Numbered from the stretch's first letter, positions 38,664 through 48,192 are shown. The stretch: DNA of 64,000 bases from Salimicrobium humidisoli (GCF_002295105.1 NZ_NSGH01000008.1:53978-117977); one strand, 5' to 3'. Numbers and translations: made by a program. Notes: generated from the letters alone by a model not told the origin.

Positions 38664-39620
38664 ATGGACTTTCTAGATGCTTTGGCTATAATGGTTTCTT
38701 CTGCGCTTGTATTTGCTGCTCCTCTGATTTTTACGGCTATAGGCGGGGTGTTCAGTGAACGTTCCGGAATTATCAACATCGGACTGGAAGGTCTGATGGT
38801 AATGGGTGCTTTCGTCGGAATCGTGTTTAACCTCACATTTTCGGATATGTTCGGATCGATGACCCCATGGATTTCGATGCTTGCTGCTATGGTACTCTCG
38901 GCGATTTTTGCACTTGTTCATGCCGTAGCTTCGATAACTTTCCGGGCAGACCAGGTGGTAAGCGGGGTGGCGATCAACTTTTTGGCGCTCGGTGTCGGAC
39001 TGTTCCTGACCCGTGAGTTTTATGACCGCGGTCAGACGGATATCATCAGTAACCCGTTCTATACGTGGGACGTGCCGTTCCTGTCGGATATTCCGGTTCT
39101 CGGACGGATGTTTTTTGAGAATTATCCCTCCACGTATCTCGCTATCGCTGTTGCTCTGTTAGGCTGGTTCGTTTTATTCAAGACCTCCTTCGGGCTCAGA
39201 CTACGGGCTGTAGGGGAGCATCCTATGGCGGCAGATACGAACGGTATTAAAGTGTACCGTATGCGCTATATTGCAGTCATGATTTCCGGAGCTATGGGTG
39301 GTCTTGGAGGCGCTGCATACGCTCTGACAGTAGCTCAGGCCTTTTCCCAGGCTACTATCGTCGGTCAGGGTTTCATGTCCCTTGCTGCCGTTATATTCGG
39401 GAAATGGCATCCGCTTGGCGCACTCGGAGCAGCGATTTTCTTCGGATTCGCGCAGGCCATCAGCATTAACGGGGCGAGCTGGCCATTATTCGCCAACATC
39501 CCCCAGGTGTTTCTGCTGATCCTCCCTTATGCGCTCACCATTTTAGCGCTGGCAGGGTTCATCGGCCGGGCCGAAGCTCCGAAATCTCTGGGCACACCTT
39601 ATATTAAAGGAAGTCGGTAA
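38664..39620 (+). CDS. nupQ: Nucleoside ABC transporter permease 2
   Basis: A 318-residue permease of the same family, with FSERSGIINIGLEGLMVMGAF near residue 30 and the ATPase-contact loop LRAVGEHPMAADTNGIKV near 180. Its start follows the nupP stop immediately. It closes the operon; a strong terminator follows. Homologous to permease 1 and expected to form a heterodimeric membrane channel with it. Confidence 0.94.
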   Translation: MDFLDALAIMVSSALVFAAPLIFTAIGGVFSERSGIINIGLEGLMVMGAFVGIVFNLTFSDMFGSMTPWISMLAAMVLSAIFALVHAVASITFRADQVVSGVAINFLALGVGLFLTREFYDRGQTDIISNPFYTWDVPFLSDIPVLGRMFFENYPSTYLAIAVALLGWFVLFKTSFGLRLRAVGEHPMAADTNGIKVYRMRYIAVMISGAMGGLGGAAYALTVAQAFSQATIVGQGFMSLAAVIFGKWHPLGALGAAIFFGFAQAISINGASWPLFANIPQVFLLILPYALTILALAGFIGRAEAPKSLGTPYIKGSR

Positions 39621-39657
39621 ACATATAGCCCGGATAATTCCGGGTTATATGTTTTTA
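39621..39657 (+). terminator. nupQ intrinsic terminator
   Basis: ACATATAGCCCGG (39621-39633) pairs with CCGGGTTATATGT (39640-39652), one G-T pair, followed by TTTT. The base sequence ACATATAG recurs in the cinA terminator. Confidence 0.88.
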
Positions 39658-39727
39658 CTTTTGGATAATCATCATTTAGCATAGGATAGGGAGAAATAAC
39701 TTACCGTTGTTGTATAGGAGGAAGAAA

Positions 39728-41011
39728 ATGAAGACAGCCAAACAATACACAGAAGAACAGCAGGGGTACCGCCTGCACGTGCTTCCCACTAATAAATATA
39801 AGACAGTTTCCATCGTAGTGAAGTGGAAAGCTCCTCTTGAGAAAGAAACGATCACCAGGCGGGCTCTGTTACCGAGCATTATGGAGAAGGCTACGGAAAA
39901 TTTTCCTTCCGCCCGTAAACTTCAGGGGGCGCTGGAGGATTTATACGGCACCGCTTTAAGTGCAGACGCCTCGAAAAAAGGGGAAAATCATGTAATTACG
40001 TTCCGCATGGAAGTTGTGAATGACCGTTACTTGAAAGATGAAGACTCCATCCTGAAGAAAGCATTACACATCCTGAATGACGTTCTTTTCCATCCGAAAT
40101 CGGAAGGGGAAGGATTTTCTTCTTCCGTATTCAAAAGGGAGAAAGAGACGCTTGCTCAGAGAATCCGGTCTATTAAAGACGATAAGATGAGTTACGCCAA
40201 CACCCGTCTGCTCGACCACATGTGCAGTGATGAGGCTTATGGGGTCCATGCGCAGGGTCATCTGGAAGATTTGGAACCTTTGACGAATGAAGAACTTTAT
40301 TCCTACTATAAAAACATGCTGCAGGAAGATGAGCTGGACGTGTACGTTACAGGAGATGTTTCCCGGGAAGAATTGCTCCCGTTGTTTAACGAGTATTTCG
40401 TACGTTCCGCTGCTGATCCGGCGCCTTCCACTACCGTAAGTGATATACAGGTAGAGGAGCCGCGTGAAATCATAGAAAGAGAAGAAATGAGTCAGGGGAA
40501 ACTCCACATCGGTTTCCGTACCCATACCTTCTTTGGGGAAGAAGATTATTATGCTCTTCAGGTGTTCAACGGAATATTCGGCGGATTCCCGAGTTCGAAA
40601 TTATTTATGAACGTTCGCGAAAAACACAGTCTGGCATACTACGCGGCGTCCAGATTTGAAAGTCATAAAGGTCTTATGTTCGTATTCAGCGGCATCGATC
40701 CGGCTGATTACGATCAGGCGAAAACTATCATTCTTGATCAGAAAAAAGCTGTGGAAGATGGCGAGTTCACCGACGAGGACGTCGAGGAAGCGAAACAGCA
40801 GATCATCCACCAGCTTAAAGAAACGATGGAACATCCGTATGGACTTATCGAGATTCTTTACCACCAGCAGTTGAGCGGCAGACAGATTGAAGCGTCCGAA
40901 CTTTTCGAACGTCTGGAAAAAGTGAGCCACGAAGACGTGGTGCGGATTGCGAAGAAGGTAGAGCTCGATACTGTATATTTCCTGACCAGCTTAGAGAAAG
41001 GGGACGCCTAA
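39728..41011 (+). CDS. ymfF: M16-family peptidase homologue lacking the zinc motif (YmfF-like)
   Basis: A 427-residue member of the M16 (pitrilysin/processing peptidase) family. ATG 39728 follows AGGAGG. The HxxEH zinc site expected near residue 60-70 is absent, as in the non-catalytic partners of M16 pairs. The C-terminal half keeps the family fold (FNGIFGGFPSSKLFMNVREKHSLAYYAAS). It sits three bases before its active partner ymfH, so the two probably form a heterodimer. Substrate unknown. Confidence 0.88.
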   Translation: MKTAKQYTEEQQGYRLHVLPTNKYKTVSIVVKWKAPLEKETITRRALLPSIMEKATENFPSARKLQGALEDLYGTALSADASKKGENHVITFRMEVVNDRYLKDEDSILKKALHILNDVLFHPKSEGEGFSSSVFKREKETLAQRIRSIKDDKMSYANTRLLDHMCSDEAYGVHAQGHLEDLEPLTNEELYSYYKNMLQEDELDVYVTGDVSREELLPLFNEYFVRSAADPAPSTTVSDIQVEEPREIIEREEMSQGKLHIGFRTHTFFGEEDYYALQVFNGIFGGFPSSKLFMNVREKHSLAYYAASRFESHKGLMFVFSGIDPADYDQAKTIILDQKKAVEDGEFTDEDVEEAKQQIIHQLKETMEHPYGLIEILYHQQLSGRQIEASELFERLEKVSHEDVVRIAKKVELDTVYFLTSLEKGDA

Positions 41012-41013
41012 AA

Positions 41014-42300
41014 ATGAAAACGCAGGAATTCCACCAGATCAATGAGACGATACACGAAGAAAAAATGGATAACGGACTTCAGGTATTTCTACTGTCGAAA
41101 CCCGAAATGGTGAAAACATACGGGATATTCACCACGGATTACGGGTCGATCGATCAGACGTTCACTCCACTGGGCGAAGACAAAGAAATAACCGTTCCGG
41201 AGGGGATCGCCCACTTTCTTGAACATAAGCTGTTTGAAAAAGAGGACAGGGACGTTTTTCAGGATTTTACGAAACTCGGAGCTTCGGCAAATGCGTTCAC
41301 TTCGTTCACGAAAACCGCCTATTTGTTTTCTGCCACCTCTCACGTTTATGAGAACGTAAGAACGTTGGTCGATTTTGTTCAGGATCCTTATTTTTCCGAA
41401 CAGTCTGTCGAAAAAGAAAAAGGCATTATCAGTCAGGAGATCCGCATGTACGATGACCAGCCTGACTGGAGAGGTTTTTTCGGGACGATAGGAAGTCTGT
41501 ATCATAAGCATCCAGTGAAAATCGATATTGCAGGTACAGTGGATTCGATCCAGCACATTACAAAAGATGATCTGTACACCTGTTATGAAACGTTTTATCA
41601 TCCTTCGAACATGGTGTTGTTCATCGCAGGTAATTTCGAACCGGAACAGATGATGGATTTCATCCGCGAAAATCAGCAGCGGAAAGATTTTCCGGAAGCA
41701 CCCGAAATCAACCGGAGATTCCCACGGGAACCGGCTTCCGCATTCAAATCGGAAGAGGCTATTGAAATGGCTGTTTCGACTCCTAAAGCCTATGTAGGTC
41801 TGAAGGAACAGGTGGACGGTCTGTCCGGGGAAGAGATATTGCATAACGAACTGCTTTCGGATATGCTGCTCGATCACTATTTTTCCACGAGCGGGAAGTT
41901 TTATGACGAGCTGTATCAAAGCGGCCTGGTGGATGACAGTTTCCATTTCGAAACGGAATGGGAAAGAGAATTCGGTTTCACCATTCTCGGGGGAGACTCC
42001 CGCAAGCCTGATGCTTTTCTCCGGAGGCTGAAAAAGATGCTGCTTTCCGTTAAGGAAGAGAAGATAAGCACGGAAGATTTCGAGAAAATGAAGCGGAAAA
42101 AAATAGGAGAGTTCATGAGAGCACTCAACTCTCTGGAATTCATTGCGAATCAGTACACTCATTACCACATGCTCGGTGTGAACCTGTTCAACGTATTACC
42201 TGAAATCGAGTCACTGAAAAAAGAGGATATGGAAGAGTTTATTGAAAACTGGATCCAGGAAAGTCAGATGACTACGTTCCAGGTGAAACCAAAAGAATGA
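41014..42300 (+). CDS. ymfH: M16-family zinc peptidase (YmfH-like)
   Basis: The catalytic member of the M16 pair, 428 residues. The inverted zinc motif HFLEH is at about residues 67-71 (GIAHFLEHKLFEK), with the downstream acidic ligand region around QEIRMYDDQPDW. It follows ymfF by two bases and overlaps the next gene by four bases (ATGA). Likely a cytoplasmic peptide-processing complex; substrate unknown in this organism. Confidence 0.9.
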   Translation: MKTQEFHQINETIHEEKMDNGLQVFLLSKPEMVKTYGIFTTDYGSIDQTFTPLGEDKEITVPEGIAHFLEHKLFEKEDRDVFQDFTKLGASANAFTSFTKTAYLFSATSHVYENVRTLVDFVQDPYFSEQSVEKEKGIISQEIRMYDDQPDWRGFFGTIGSLYHKHPVKIDIAGTVDSIQHITKDDLYTCYETFYHPSNMVLFIAGNFEPEQMMDFIRENQQRKDFPEAPEINRRFPREPASAFKSEEAIEMAVSTPKAYVGLKEQVDGLSGEEILHNELLSDMLLDHYFSTSGKFYDELYQSGLVDDSFHFETEWEREFGFTILGGDSRKPDAFLRRLKKMLLSVKEEKISTEDFEKMKRKKIGEFMRALNSLEFIANQYTHYHMLGVNLFNVLPEIESLKKEDMEEFIENWIQESQMTTFQVKPKE

Positions 42301-42992
42301 ACAGATGTCTTGTTATCGGGGGAAGCGGGGACATAGGGAAGGCTATCTGTAAGGAACTGCTCGATGAAGGATGGTCTCTCGGCGTCCACTATAACACCAC
42401 CCCCCTTGAATTTGTTTTGCCTGAGGGAAGCTTTTCTGTCCAGGGAGACCTGTCCTCATCGGAGGGGATCGACAGCTTTCTTTCCGGTCTTTCGCGGGAC
42501 TGGGATGCGGTCGTTTTCGCCGCGGGCGTTTCTTTGCAGGGACTGTTTCAGGACAGCGAAGAGGAAATGATGGATTACCTCCACCACGTACATGTAAAAT
42601 CGATGTGGCAGATTACGAGACACGTGCTTCCTTCGATGATAACGGAGAAGCAGGGGAATATCCTCGTCATTACGTCGATATGGGGAGAGACGGGTGCAAG
42701 TACGGAAGTGCTGTACAGTTCGGTGAAAGGCGCCCAGCGGGCTTTTATCAACGCGTTAGCCAAAGAAGTCGGTCCGAGTGGTGTCAGGGTGAACGGCATC
42801 GCTCCCGGGATGATCGATACAAAAATGAACCATCTGCTCCGTGACGAGGACGTTCTGGAAATCGAGCAGGAGATTCCGCTCGGAAGGCAGGGGCGGGCGG
42901 AAGAAGTTGCATCGGCCGCTTCTTTTTTACTTGGAGAGAAGGCTTCCTATATAACGGGCGAAATCCTCAATGTCTCGGGCGGATGGAAATAA
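42297..42992 (+). CDS. ymfI: Short-chain dehydrogenase/reductase (YmfI-like)
   Basis: A 231-residue SDR protein with the NAD(P) motif GGSGDIGKA near residue 8, a catalytic serine region ILVITSIWG, and the YSSVK catalytic Tyr/Lys near residues 141-145; the C-terminal GEILNVSGGW matches FabG-like reductases. It overlaps ymfH by four bases. Substrate cannot be read from sequence. The small ymfJ gene that follows in B. subtilis is not present. Confidence 0.9.
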   Translation: MNRCLVIGGSGDIGKAICKELLDEGWSLGVHYNTTPLEFVLPEGSFSVQGDLSSSEGIDSFLSGLSRDWDAVVFAAGVSLQGLFQDSEEEMMDYLHHVHVKSMWQITRHVLPSMITEKQGNILVITSIWGETGASTEVLYSSVKGAQRAFINALAKEVGPSGVRVNGIAPGMIDTKMNHLLRDEDVLEIEQEIPLGRQGRAEEVASAASFLLGEKASYITGEILNVSGGWK

Positions 42993-43008
42993 CGGCTTTA
43001 ATAGTGAA

Positions 43009-43045
43009 AAATGGCAGGAACCCCCGGCTGGTTCCTGCCATTTTT
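43009..43045 (+). terminator. ymfI intrinsic terminator
   Basis: AAATGGCAGGAACC (43009-43022) pairs perfectly with GGTTCCTGCCATTT (43030-43043), followed by TT: a very stable 14-bp stem. Confidence 0.88.
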
Positions 43046-43140
43046 GTGGCATATATTCTTTCCTATTGGGAGAAAATCATATATGATAGTAAGTGAGTCC
43101 AAGCCGTCTCATTATCCGGCACAGTGAGGAGCTTCTAATT

Positions 43141-43944
43141 ATGGAAAAACAGGAATGGTACCTCGAATATCAGATTCAGTACAACCGGCCTGGTCTTCTG
43201 GGAGACATTGCTTCGCTACTCGGCATGATGTCCATCAATATCATAACCATTAACGGAGTGGAAAATTCGCACCGGGGCATGCTTCTTTTGTGTAAAGATG
43301 AAGTGCAGATCAGCCGGCTGCGATCGATATTGCATACGATGGATACGATAGAAGTAACAAAACTGAGGAAACCCAAGCTGAGGGATCGGCTGGCGGTTCG
43401 TCACGGAAGGTATATACATAGCGATATAGACGACCGTAAAACATTCCGGTTCGTCCGGAAAGATCTCGGGCTTCTTGTCGATTTTATGGCTGAACTGTTT
43501 ATGAAAGAAGGTCACAAAATGGTTGGAATCCGCGGGATGCCGAGAGTGGGTAAAACGGAATCGATCGTAGCTGCGAGTGTCAGTGCGAATAAAAGATGGC
43601 TGTTTCTCTCCAGCACGCTGCTGAAACAGACCGTGCGCAACAAATTGATTAAAGAAGAGTTCAATCCGGAGAATGTGTACATTATTGACGGGATGGTTTC
43701 CGCAAGGAGTGCTGATGAAGAACACTGGCAGCTGGTGCGCGAAATCATGAGGCTCCCGGCTATGAAAGTGATTGAGCATCCGGACATATTCGTGCAGGAG
43801 ACGGAATATAAGATGGATGACTTCGATTATATTATCGAGTTGAGGAGTCATGAAGACCAGGAAATCACCTACGAAACGGCAGAAAAACAGAAGCAGCACG
43901 GATTCGGGGATTTCGGTGACGGTTTCAATATGTTTGATTTTTAA
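43141..43944 (+). CDS. ymfK: DUF3388 protein with ACT-like and P-loop regions (YmfK-like)
   Basis: A 267-residue protein conserved in Bacillaceae at this position, function unknown. ATG 43141 follows GAGGAG. Residues 1-80 look like an ACT domain (YQIQYNRPGLLGDIASLLGMMSINI in two parts), which often binds amino acids. A P-loop-like GMPRVGKTES is near residue 132. The C-terminus ends in a Gly/Phe-rich tail. Lies between ymfI and rodZ as in B. subtilis. Confidence 0.85.
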   Translation: MEKQEWYLEYQIQYNRPGLLGDIASLLGMMSINIITINGVENSHRGMLLLCKDEVQISRLRSILHTMDTIEVTKLRKPKLRDRLAVRHGRYIHSDIDDRKTFRFVRKDLGLLVDFMAELFMKEGHKMVGIRGMPRVGKTESIVAASVSANKRWLFLSSTLLKQTVRNKLIKEEFNPENVYIIDGMVSARSADEEHWQLVREIMRLPAMKVIEHPDIFVQETEYKMDDFDYIIELRSHEDQEITYETAEKQKQHGFGDFGDGFNMFDF

Positions 43945-43959
43945 AGGTTGGTGAAAAGA

Positions 43960-44853
43960 ATGGAACTTGGTTCAAGGTTGAAGGAAGCCCGGCAGGCAAA
44001 GGGCCTCTCCCAGGAAGAAATTGAATCTTCCACGAAGATTCAGCAGAAATATTTACAGGCCATGGAAGAAAATAATTTCGAATTTCTTCCGGGAAAATTT
44101 TATACGCGGGCTTTCATTCGGGAATACGCTTCTGCTGTCGGTCTCGATCCGGAAGAAGTAATGAATGAGCACGAAAATGAATTACCCGCCGTGGATGAGA
44201 GAAGCGCCGCCGTTTATCCGCGATCCAAAAAAACGGATGTACGTGCCGCTGCAGGGGGCGGAAGTTCCCGCAGTACCTCCAGAATTCTTCCGGCAGTTAT
44301 AACCGGGGTTCTGGTAGTTCTGATAGCTTTTATCGTTTATTTCTTTACTCAGCAGATTACAACTACCGATGAAACGAACCCTGCCGGAGATGGCCCGCAG
44401 GATGAGGTTGTCATATCCGGAGATAAAGACGGGAAGCAGGACGACGAGGAGTCTTCGGGTGACGGAACATCGGAAGATTCCGGTGACTCGGAAAACGGAT
44501 CCTCCGGAGAAGATGCCGACGGGCCGACGGCTGAAGTTGAGCTGGAACAGGAAGGAAGCGGGGACTTTCCGGAGCACACGTACAGCGTGAAGGACGCTTC
44601 GGATGAAAAGGTGAAAGTGGAGCTCTCGGGAACTGCCTATCTGGAAGCGACTGCCTCCGAGAACGGGGAAGGTATTATCGATCCTATTCCTTACAGTGAA
44701 GAGGACAGTCCGCTTGAGATTGACGTATCGGGGAAAAATCAGCTATATCTGAAAACCGGAAACGCTGCTGTAACCAAAGTTACAGTGGACGGGGAACAGC
44801 TTGAGTTCCCTGCTGAGGTATCCACACAGAAACTGCTTATCAACTTCAACTGA
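43960..44853 (+). CDS. rodZ: RodZ-family cell-shape protein (YmfM)
   Basis: A bitopic membrane protein that links MreB filaments to the elongation machinery. ATG 43960 follows AAAGGTTGGTG. The 297-residue product has a cytoplasmic helix-turn-helix (LGSRLKEARQAKGLSQEEIE, residues 3-70), one membrane span at about 107-130, a long acidic Ser/Gly/Asp linker outside (about 135-195), and a DUF4115 beta-domain at the C-terminus. The linker is strikingly acidic, consistent with adaptation to salt. A terminator separates it from pgsA. Confidence 0.93.
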   Translation: MELGSRLKEARQAKGLSQEEIESSTKIQQKYLQAMEENNFEFLPGKFYTRAFIREYASAVGLDPEEVMNEHENELPAVDERSAAVYPRSKKTDVRAAAGGGSSRSTSRILPAVITGVLVVLIAFIVYFFTQQITTTDETNPAGDGPQDEVVISGDKDGKQDDEESSGDGTSEDSGDSENGSSGEDADGPTAEVELEQEGSGDFPEHTYSVKDASDEKVKVELSGTAYLEATASENGEGIIDPIPYSEEDSPLEIDVSGKNQLYLKTGNAAVTKVTVDGEQLEFPAEVSTQKLLINFN

Positions 44854-44856
44854 ATG

Positions 44857-44890
44857 AGAAGCTGTCCCCTTACAGGGCAGCTTCTTGTTA
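44857..44890 (+). terminator. rodZ intrinsic terminator
   Basis: AGAAGCTG (44857-44864) pairs with CAGCTTCT (44878-44885), extended by CCC/GGG with a bulged T, followed by TGTTA. Confidence 0.7.
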
Positions 44891-44969
44891 GTAGGTGACA
44901 CGAACGGTATTTATAAAATTTTACTGTCCGGTTGCGTGTATTCGTACTGGGCAGAAAAGGAGTATTTGT

Positions 44970-45548
44970 ATGAATTTGCCCAATAAAATTACGTTAGCCC
45001 GTATTTTAATGATCCCGATTTTCATTATTCTAGTTTCCGTCCCGTTCGGCTGGGGCTCGTTTGATATGGGGGAAAGAGAACTGCCTGTATCCCATCTTCT
45101 GGGGGCGATCTTATTTATAATCGCTTCCACTACGGACTGGGTGGACGGTTACATAGCCCGTAAATATAATCTCGTAACCAATCTCGGGAAGTTTCTTGAC
45201 CCTCTCGCCGACAAACTGCTGGTGAGTGCGGCTCTCATAGTTCTCGTGGAAGCAGGAATTGCACCTGCCTGGATCGTTATTATAATCATCAGCCGGGAAT
45301 TCGCAGTAACGGGTCTTCGTCTGGTCGCTGCCGGGGAAGGTTCGGTCCTTGCTGCAAGTCAGATGGGTAAGCTGAAAACGTGGGTTCAGATTGTAGCAGT
45401 CTCTTTGATGCTTCTGCACAATTTCCCCTTTGCATTCGTCGGCCTTCCTCTCGGTATCATCGCCCTGTACCTGGCCATGATTATTACGGCTTATTCAGGA
45501 TATGATTACTTTAAGAAAAACTGGCATGTAATGAGGGATTCCAAATGA
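44970..45548 (+). CDS. pgsA: CDP-diacylglycerol-glycerol-3-phosphate 3-phosphatidyltransferase
   Basis: PgsA makes phosphatidylglycerol phosphate from CDP-diacylglycerol. ATG 44970 follows AAAGGAG and gives MNLPNKITLARILMIPIF, the usual N-terminus; the longer upstream frame is rejected. The 192-residue membrane protein has the CDP-alcohol motif DWVDGYIARKYNLVTNLG plus FLDPLADK (first Asp near residue 56). It overlaps cinA by four bases. Confidence 0.96.
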   Translation: MNLPNKITLARILMIPIFIILVSVPFGWGSFDMGERELPVSHLLGAILFIIASTTDWVDGYIARKYNLVTNLGKFLDPLADKLLVSAALIVLVEAGIAPAWIVIIIISREFAVTGLRLVAAGEGSVLAASQMGKLKTWVQIVAVSLMLLHNFPFAFVGLPLGIIALYLAMIITAYSGYDYFKKNWHVMRDSK

Positions 45549-46798
45549 CACAGTGGAAATCGGAGATAATAGGTGTAGGAACAGAACTGCTTCTCGGTCA
45601 GATTGCAAATACTAATGCGCAGTGGATCTCCGAGCAGCTGGCCTTTCACGGAATATCAGTGTATTATCACACGGCCGCCGGAGATAACCAGGACCGGCTG
45701 GCTGCTCTTTTCCGTACGGCCCAGGAACGCTCGAATCTCATCATAGTGACCGGAGGGCTCGGTCCTACCGAAGATGATCTGACGAAAGAAGCGGTGAACA
45801 CTCTTTTTCGCCGGCCATTCCGGACGGATGAGACGGCAAAAGAAAAAATAGAGAACTTTTATAAGAAAAACCGTCAATCGATGACGTCGAATAATTATAA
45901 ACAGGCTCAGGTATTCGAACAGGCGCATATACTTACTAATGAAGAGGGGATGGCCCCGGGGCAGATCGTGGAACACGAAGGCAGAGTGTGGGTCTTTCTC
46001 CCCGGCGTTCCTGTAGAAATGAAGCAGCTGATGAGAGATGGTGTATTCCCATATCTCAGGGAGAGATACGTGCTTAGCACAGAGATCAAATCCGAAATGC
46101 TGAGATTCATCGGGATAGGGGAATCGGCCCTTGAAGATCTTCTTTCGGAACGTATCAGTAATCAGACCAACCCTACTATCGCGCCGCTGGCTTCCCTCGG
46201 GGAAGTGGGTGTCCGTCTGACGGCCTCCGGAGCTTCATTAGAAGAAGCGGATGACCTCCTTGAAAAAGAGAGGGAGCGCATTCTTGAAATAGTCGGGGAC
46301 TACTACTACGGCAGTGACGACATCAGTATCGAACAGAAAGTGTTTGAACTTCTGAAGGAACGGGGATGGACAATATCGGCTGCAGAGAGTTTAACAGGGG
46401 GACGGTTCATCAATCAGATGATCAGTCTTCCGGGGGCCTCTGAAGTATGTACAGGAGGGATGGTCTCCTACACTAAAGAAGCAAAGGAAAAAGCCCTCGG
46501 CGTTTCTCCTTACGTGACGAACCGTTACGGAACGATAAGTGCCGAATGTGCGGAAGCTATGGCCGAAAGGGCGCAGCATATCTTCAATTCCGAAGTCGGC
46601 ATAAGTTTTACGGGAGTGGCCGGCCCGTCCAAGAGTGAAAACCAGGATCCCGGAAGCGTTTATATAGGCGTGAAAATAGGGGAAGACAGAGCGTGGCACC
46701 GTTTTATACATCTCCAGGGATCAAGAGAACAGGTACAGAACAAAGCGGTGAAAAAAGCATATCAACTTTTATTCCACACATTGAATAACGGGAATTAA
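45545..46798 (+). CDS. cinA: CinA, competence/damage-inducible protein (nicotinamide nucleotide amidase)
   Basis: CinA proteins combine an N-terminal molybdopterin-binding-like (COG1058, ADP-ribose pyrophosphatase-related) domain with a C-terminal PncC-type amidase that deamidates NMN. The 417-residue product has IIGVGTELLLGQIANTNAQW, VTGGLGPTEDDLTKEAV near residue 75, and the C-terminal AAESLTGGRF and ISFTGVAGPS motifs near 280 and 355. Followed by a strong terminator and then recA with its own promoter, although cinA and recA are often co-expressed in competence. Confidence 0.95.
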   Translation: MTQWKSEIIGVGTELLLGQIANTNAQWISEQLAFHGISVYYHTAAGDNQDRLAALFRTAQERSNLIIVTGGLGPTEDDLTKEAVNTLFRRPFRTDETAKEKIENFYKKNRQSMTSNNYKQAQVFEQAHILTNEEGMAPGQIVEHEGRVWVFLPGVPVEMKQLMRDGVFPYLRERYVLSTEIKSEMLRFIGIGESALEDLLSERISNQTNPTIAPLASLGEVGVRLTASGASLEEADDLLEKERERILEIVGDYYYGSDDISIEQKVFELLKERGWTISAAESLTGGRFINQMISLPGASEVCTGGMVSYTKEAKEKALGVSPYVTNRYGTISAECAEAMAERAQHIFNSEVGISFTGVAGPSKSENQDPGSVYIGVKIGEDRAWHRFIHLQGSREQVQNKAVKKAYQLLFHTLNNGN

Positions 46799-46805
46799 GA
46801 ACGGG

Positions 46806-46862
46806 AAAACATATAGAAACAGGATTTTCTCCTGCAGATGTCCTCGTTTTCTATATGTTTTT
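46806..46862 (+). terminator. cinA intrinsic terminator
   Basis: AAAACATATAGAAA (46806-46819) pairs perfectly with TTTCTATATGTTTT (46848-46861); an inner AGGA/TCCT helix is also possible. The T run is part of the stem and continues past it. Confidence 0.85.
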
Positions 46863-46876
46863 GTCTTAAAAAAACG

Positions 46877-46890
46877 GGAACATTTATTCG
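46877..46890 (+). promoter_or_regulatory. Putative LexA (SOS) box of recA
   Basis: GGAACATTTATTCG matches the Bacillus SOS box CGAAC-N4-GTTCG at eight of ten defined positions. It lies nine bases upstream of the recA -35 element, a normal operator position. Confidence 0.65.
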
Positions 46891-46898
46891 CATTTTAG

Positions 46899-46927
46899 TT
46901 GGCAAACAGACTGAAAAGAGTTATGAT
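46899..46927 (+). promoter_or_regulatory. Sigma-A promoter for recA
   Basis: TTGGCA (46899-46904) and TATGAT (46922-46927) with a 17-base spacer, about 30 bases before the ATG. Confidence 0.75.
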
Positions 46928-46956
46928 GGGTATAGAAAAGAGGAAAGGGGAATTTG

Positions 46957-48009
46957 ATGAGTGAACGCAAACAAGCCTTAGATTCGGCGTTAAGACAGAT
47001 AGAGAAACAGTTCGGTAAAGGATCGATTATGAAAATGGGGGATCAGGCCGGTCGCCGTATAAGCACCGTTCCGAGTGGATCACTCGCCCTGGATGTCGCT
47101 CTCGGAGTGGGCGGATACCCGCGCGGAAGGATCGTGGAAATTTATGGACCGGAGTCTTCCGGTAAGACCACCGTGGCTCTGCATGCTATTGCAGAAGCTC
47201 AGGCTGCAGGAGGGCAGGCGGCTTTCATCGATGCCGAGCATGCTCTAGATCCGACGTACGCCAAAGCTCTTGGAGTAGACGTTGAAGAGCTGCTCCTCTC
47301 CCAGCCTGATACCGGGGAACAGGCACTTGAAATTGCGGAGGCGCTGGTACGCAGCGGTGCGGTAGATATGATTGTAGTCGACTCGGTAGCAGCACTGGTA
47401 CCGAAAGCGGAAATCGAAGGTGAAATGGGAGATGCACACGTGGGACTTCAGGCTCGACTCATGTCCCAGGCTCTTCGTAAACTTTCGGGAGCTATCAGTA
47501 AATCGAACACGACAGCCGTTTTCATTAACCAGATCCGTGAAAAAGTGGGTGTAATGTTCGGAAGTCCGGAAACGACACCGGGCGGTCGTGCCCTCAAATT
47601 CTATTCCTCCGTACGTCTGGAAGTACGCCGGGCGGAAACGCTGAAACAGGGTAACGATATGATAGGGAATAAAACGAGAATCAAAGTGGTTAAAAACAAA
47701 GTGGCTCCTCCTTTCCGTAAAGCGGAAGTGGATATCATGTACGGGGAAGGTATTTCCCGTGAAGGAGAACTTGTGGATATAGCTACGGAACTCGATCTCA
47801 TCAATAAGAGCGGTTCCTGGTACTCTTATAACGGTGATCGTCTGGGACAGGGCCGCGAAAATGCGAAGCAGTATCTGAAAGAGAACGCGGAAGTTTACAG
47901 TGAGCTGAAACGTCTTATCCGTGAGCACTATGGCATGGACGAAGAGAGCAGTGCACCCGAAAAAGAGGAGAAATCCTCCGAGGAAGATCAGGAATCACTG
48001 GACGTGTAA
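46957..48009 (+). CDS. recA: Recombinase RecA
   Basis: RecA forms nucleoprotein filaments for strand exchange and stimulates LexA self-cleavage. ATG 46957 ([20 protein letters not shown]) is preferred over the overlapping TTG at 46954. The 350-residue product has Walker [10 protein letters not shown] near residue 65, the [18 protein letters not shown] block, L2 loop region and an acidic C-terminal tail rich in Glu/Ser. No intein or frameshift. Confidence 0.98.
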   Translation: MSERKQALDSALRQIEKQFGKGSIMKMGDQAGRRISTVPSGSLALDVALGVGGYPRGRIVEIYGPESSGKTTVALHAIAEAQAAGGQAAFIDAEHALDPTYAKALGVDVEELLLSQPDTGEQALEIAEALVRSGAVDMIVVDSVAALVPKAEIEGEMGDAHVGLQARLMSQALRKLSGAISKSNTTAVFINQIREKVGVMFGSPETTPGGRALKFYSSVRLEVRRAETLKQGNDMIGNKTRIKVVKNKVAPPFRKAEVDIMYGEGISREGELVDIATELDLINKSGSWYSYNGDRLGQGRENAKQYLKENAEVYSELKRLIREHYGMDEESSAPEKEEKSSEEDQESLDV

Positions 48010-48012
48010 TAC

Positions 48013-48042
48013 AAAGCAGGACTCCACAGAGTCCTGCTTTTA
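48013..48042 (+). terminator. recA intrinsic terminator
   Basis: AAAGCAGGACTC (48013-48024) pairs perfectly with GAGTCCTGCTTT (48029-48040), loop CACA, followed by TATTG. Confidence 0.85.
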
Positions 48043-48052
48043 TTGTACTGTC

Positions 48053-48081
48053 TTGACATCCTTTATAGGCAGGCATAAAAT
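48053..48081 (+). promoter_or_regulatory. Sigma-A promoter for rny
   Basis: TTGACA (48053-48058), a perfect -35, and TAAAAT (48076-48081) with a 17-base spacer. The leader to rny is about 105 bases. Confidence 0.8.
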
Positions 48082-48192
48082 AGACGTGTATCATTCCATT
48101 TATGTTACTTATGATTTCGATACGAAACAGACAAAAAAGTAATGATGGTTAAAAACTAATAATGGGCTCTAGAAGCACGAGGAGGTGAAACT

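Noticed and set aside
41089..42168. Long minus-strand open frame inside ymfH
   Set aside because: Antisense to a full-length M16 peptidase with intact HxxEH; no start signals.
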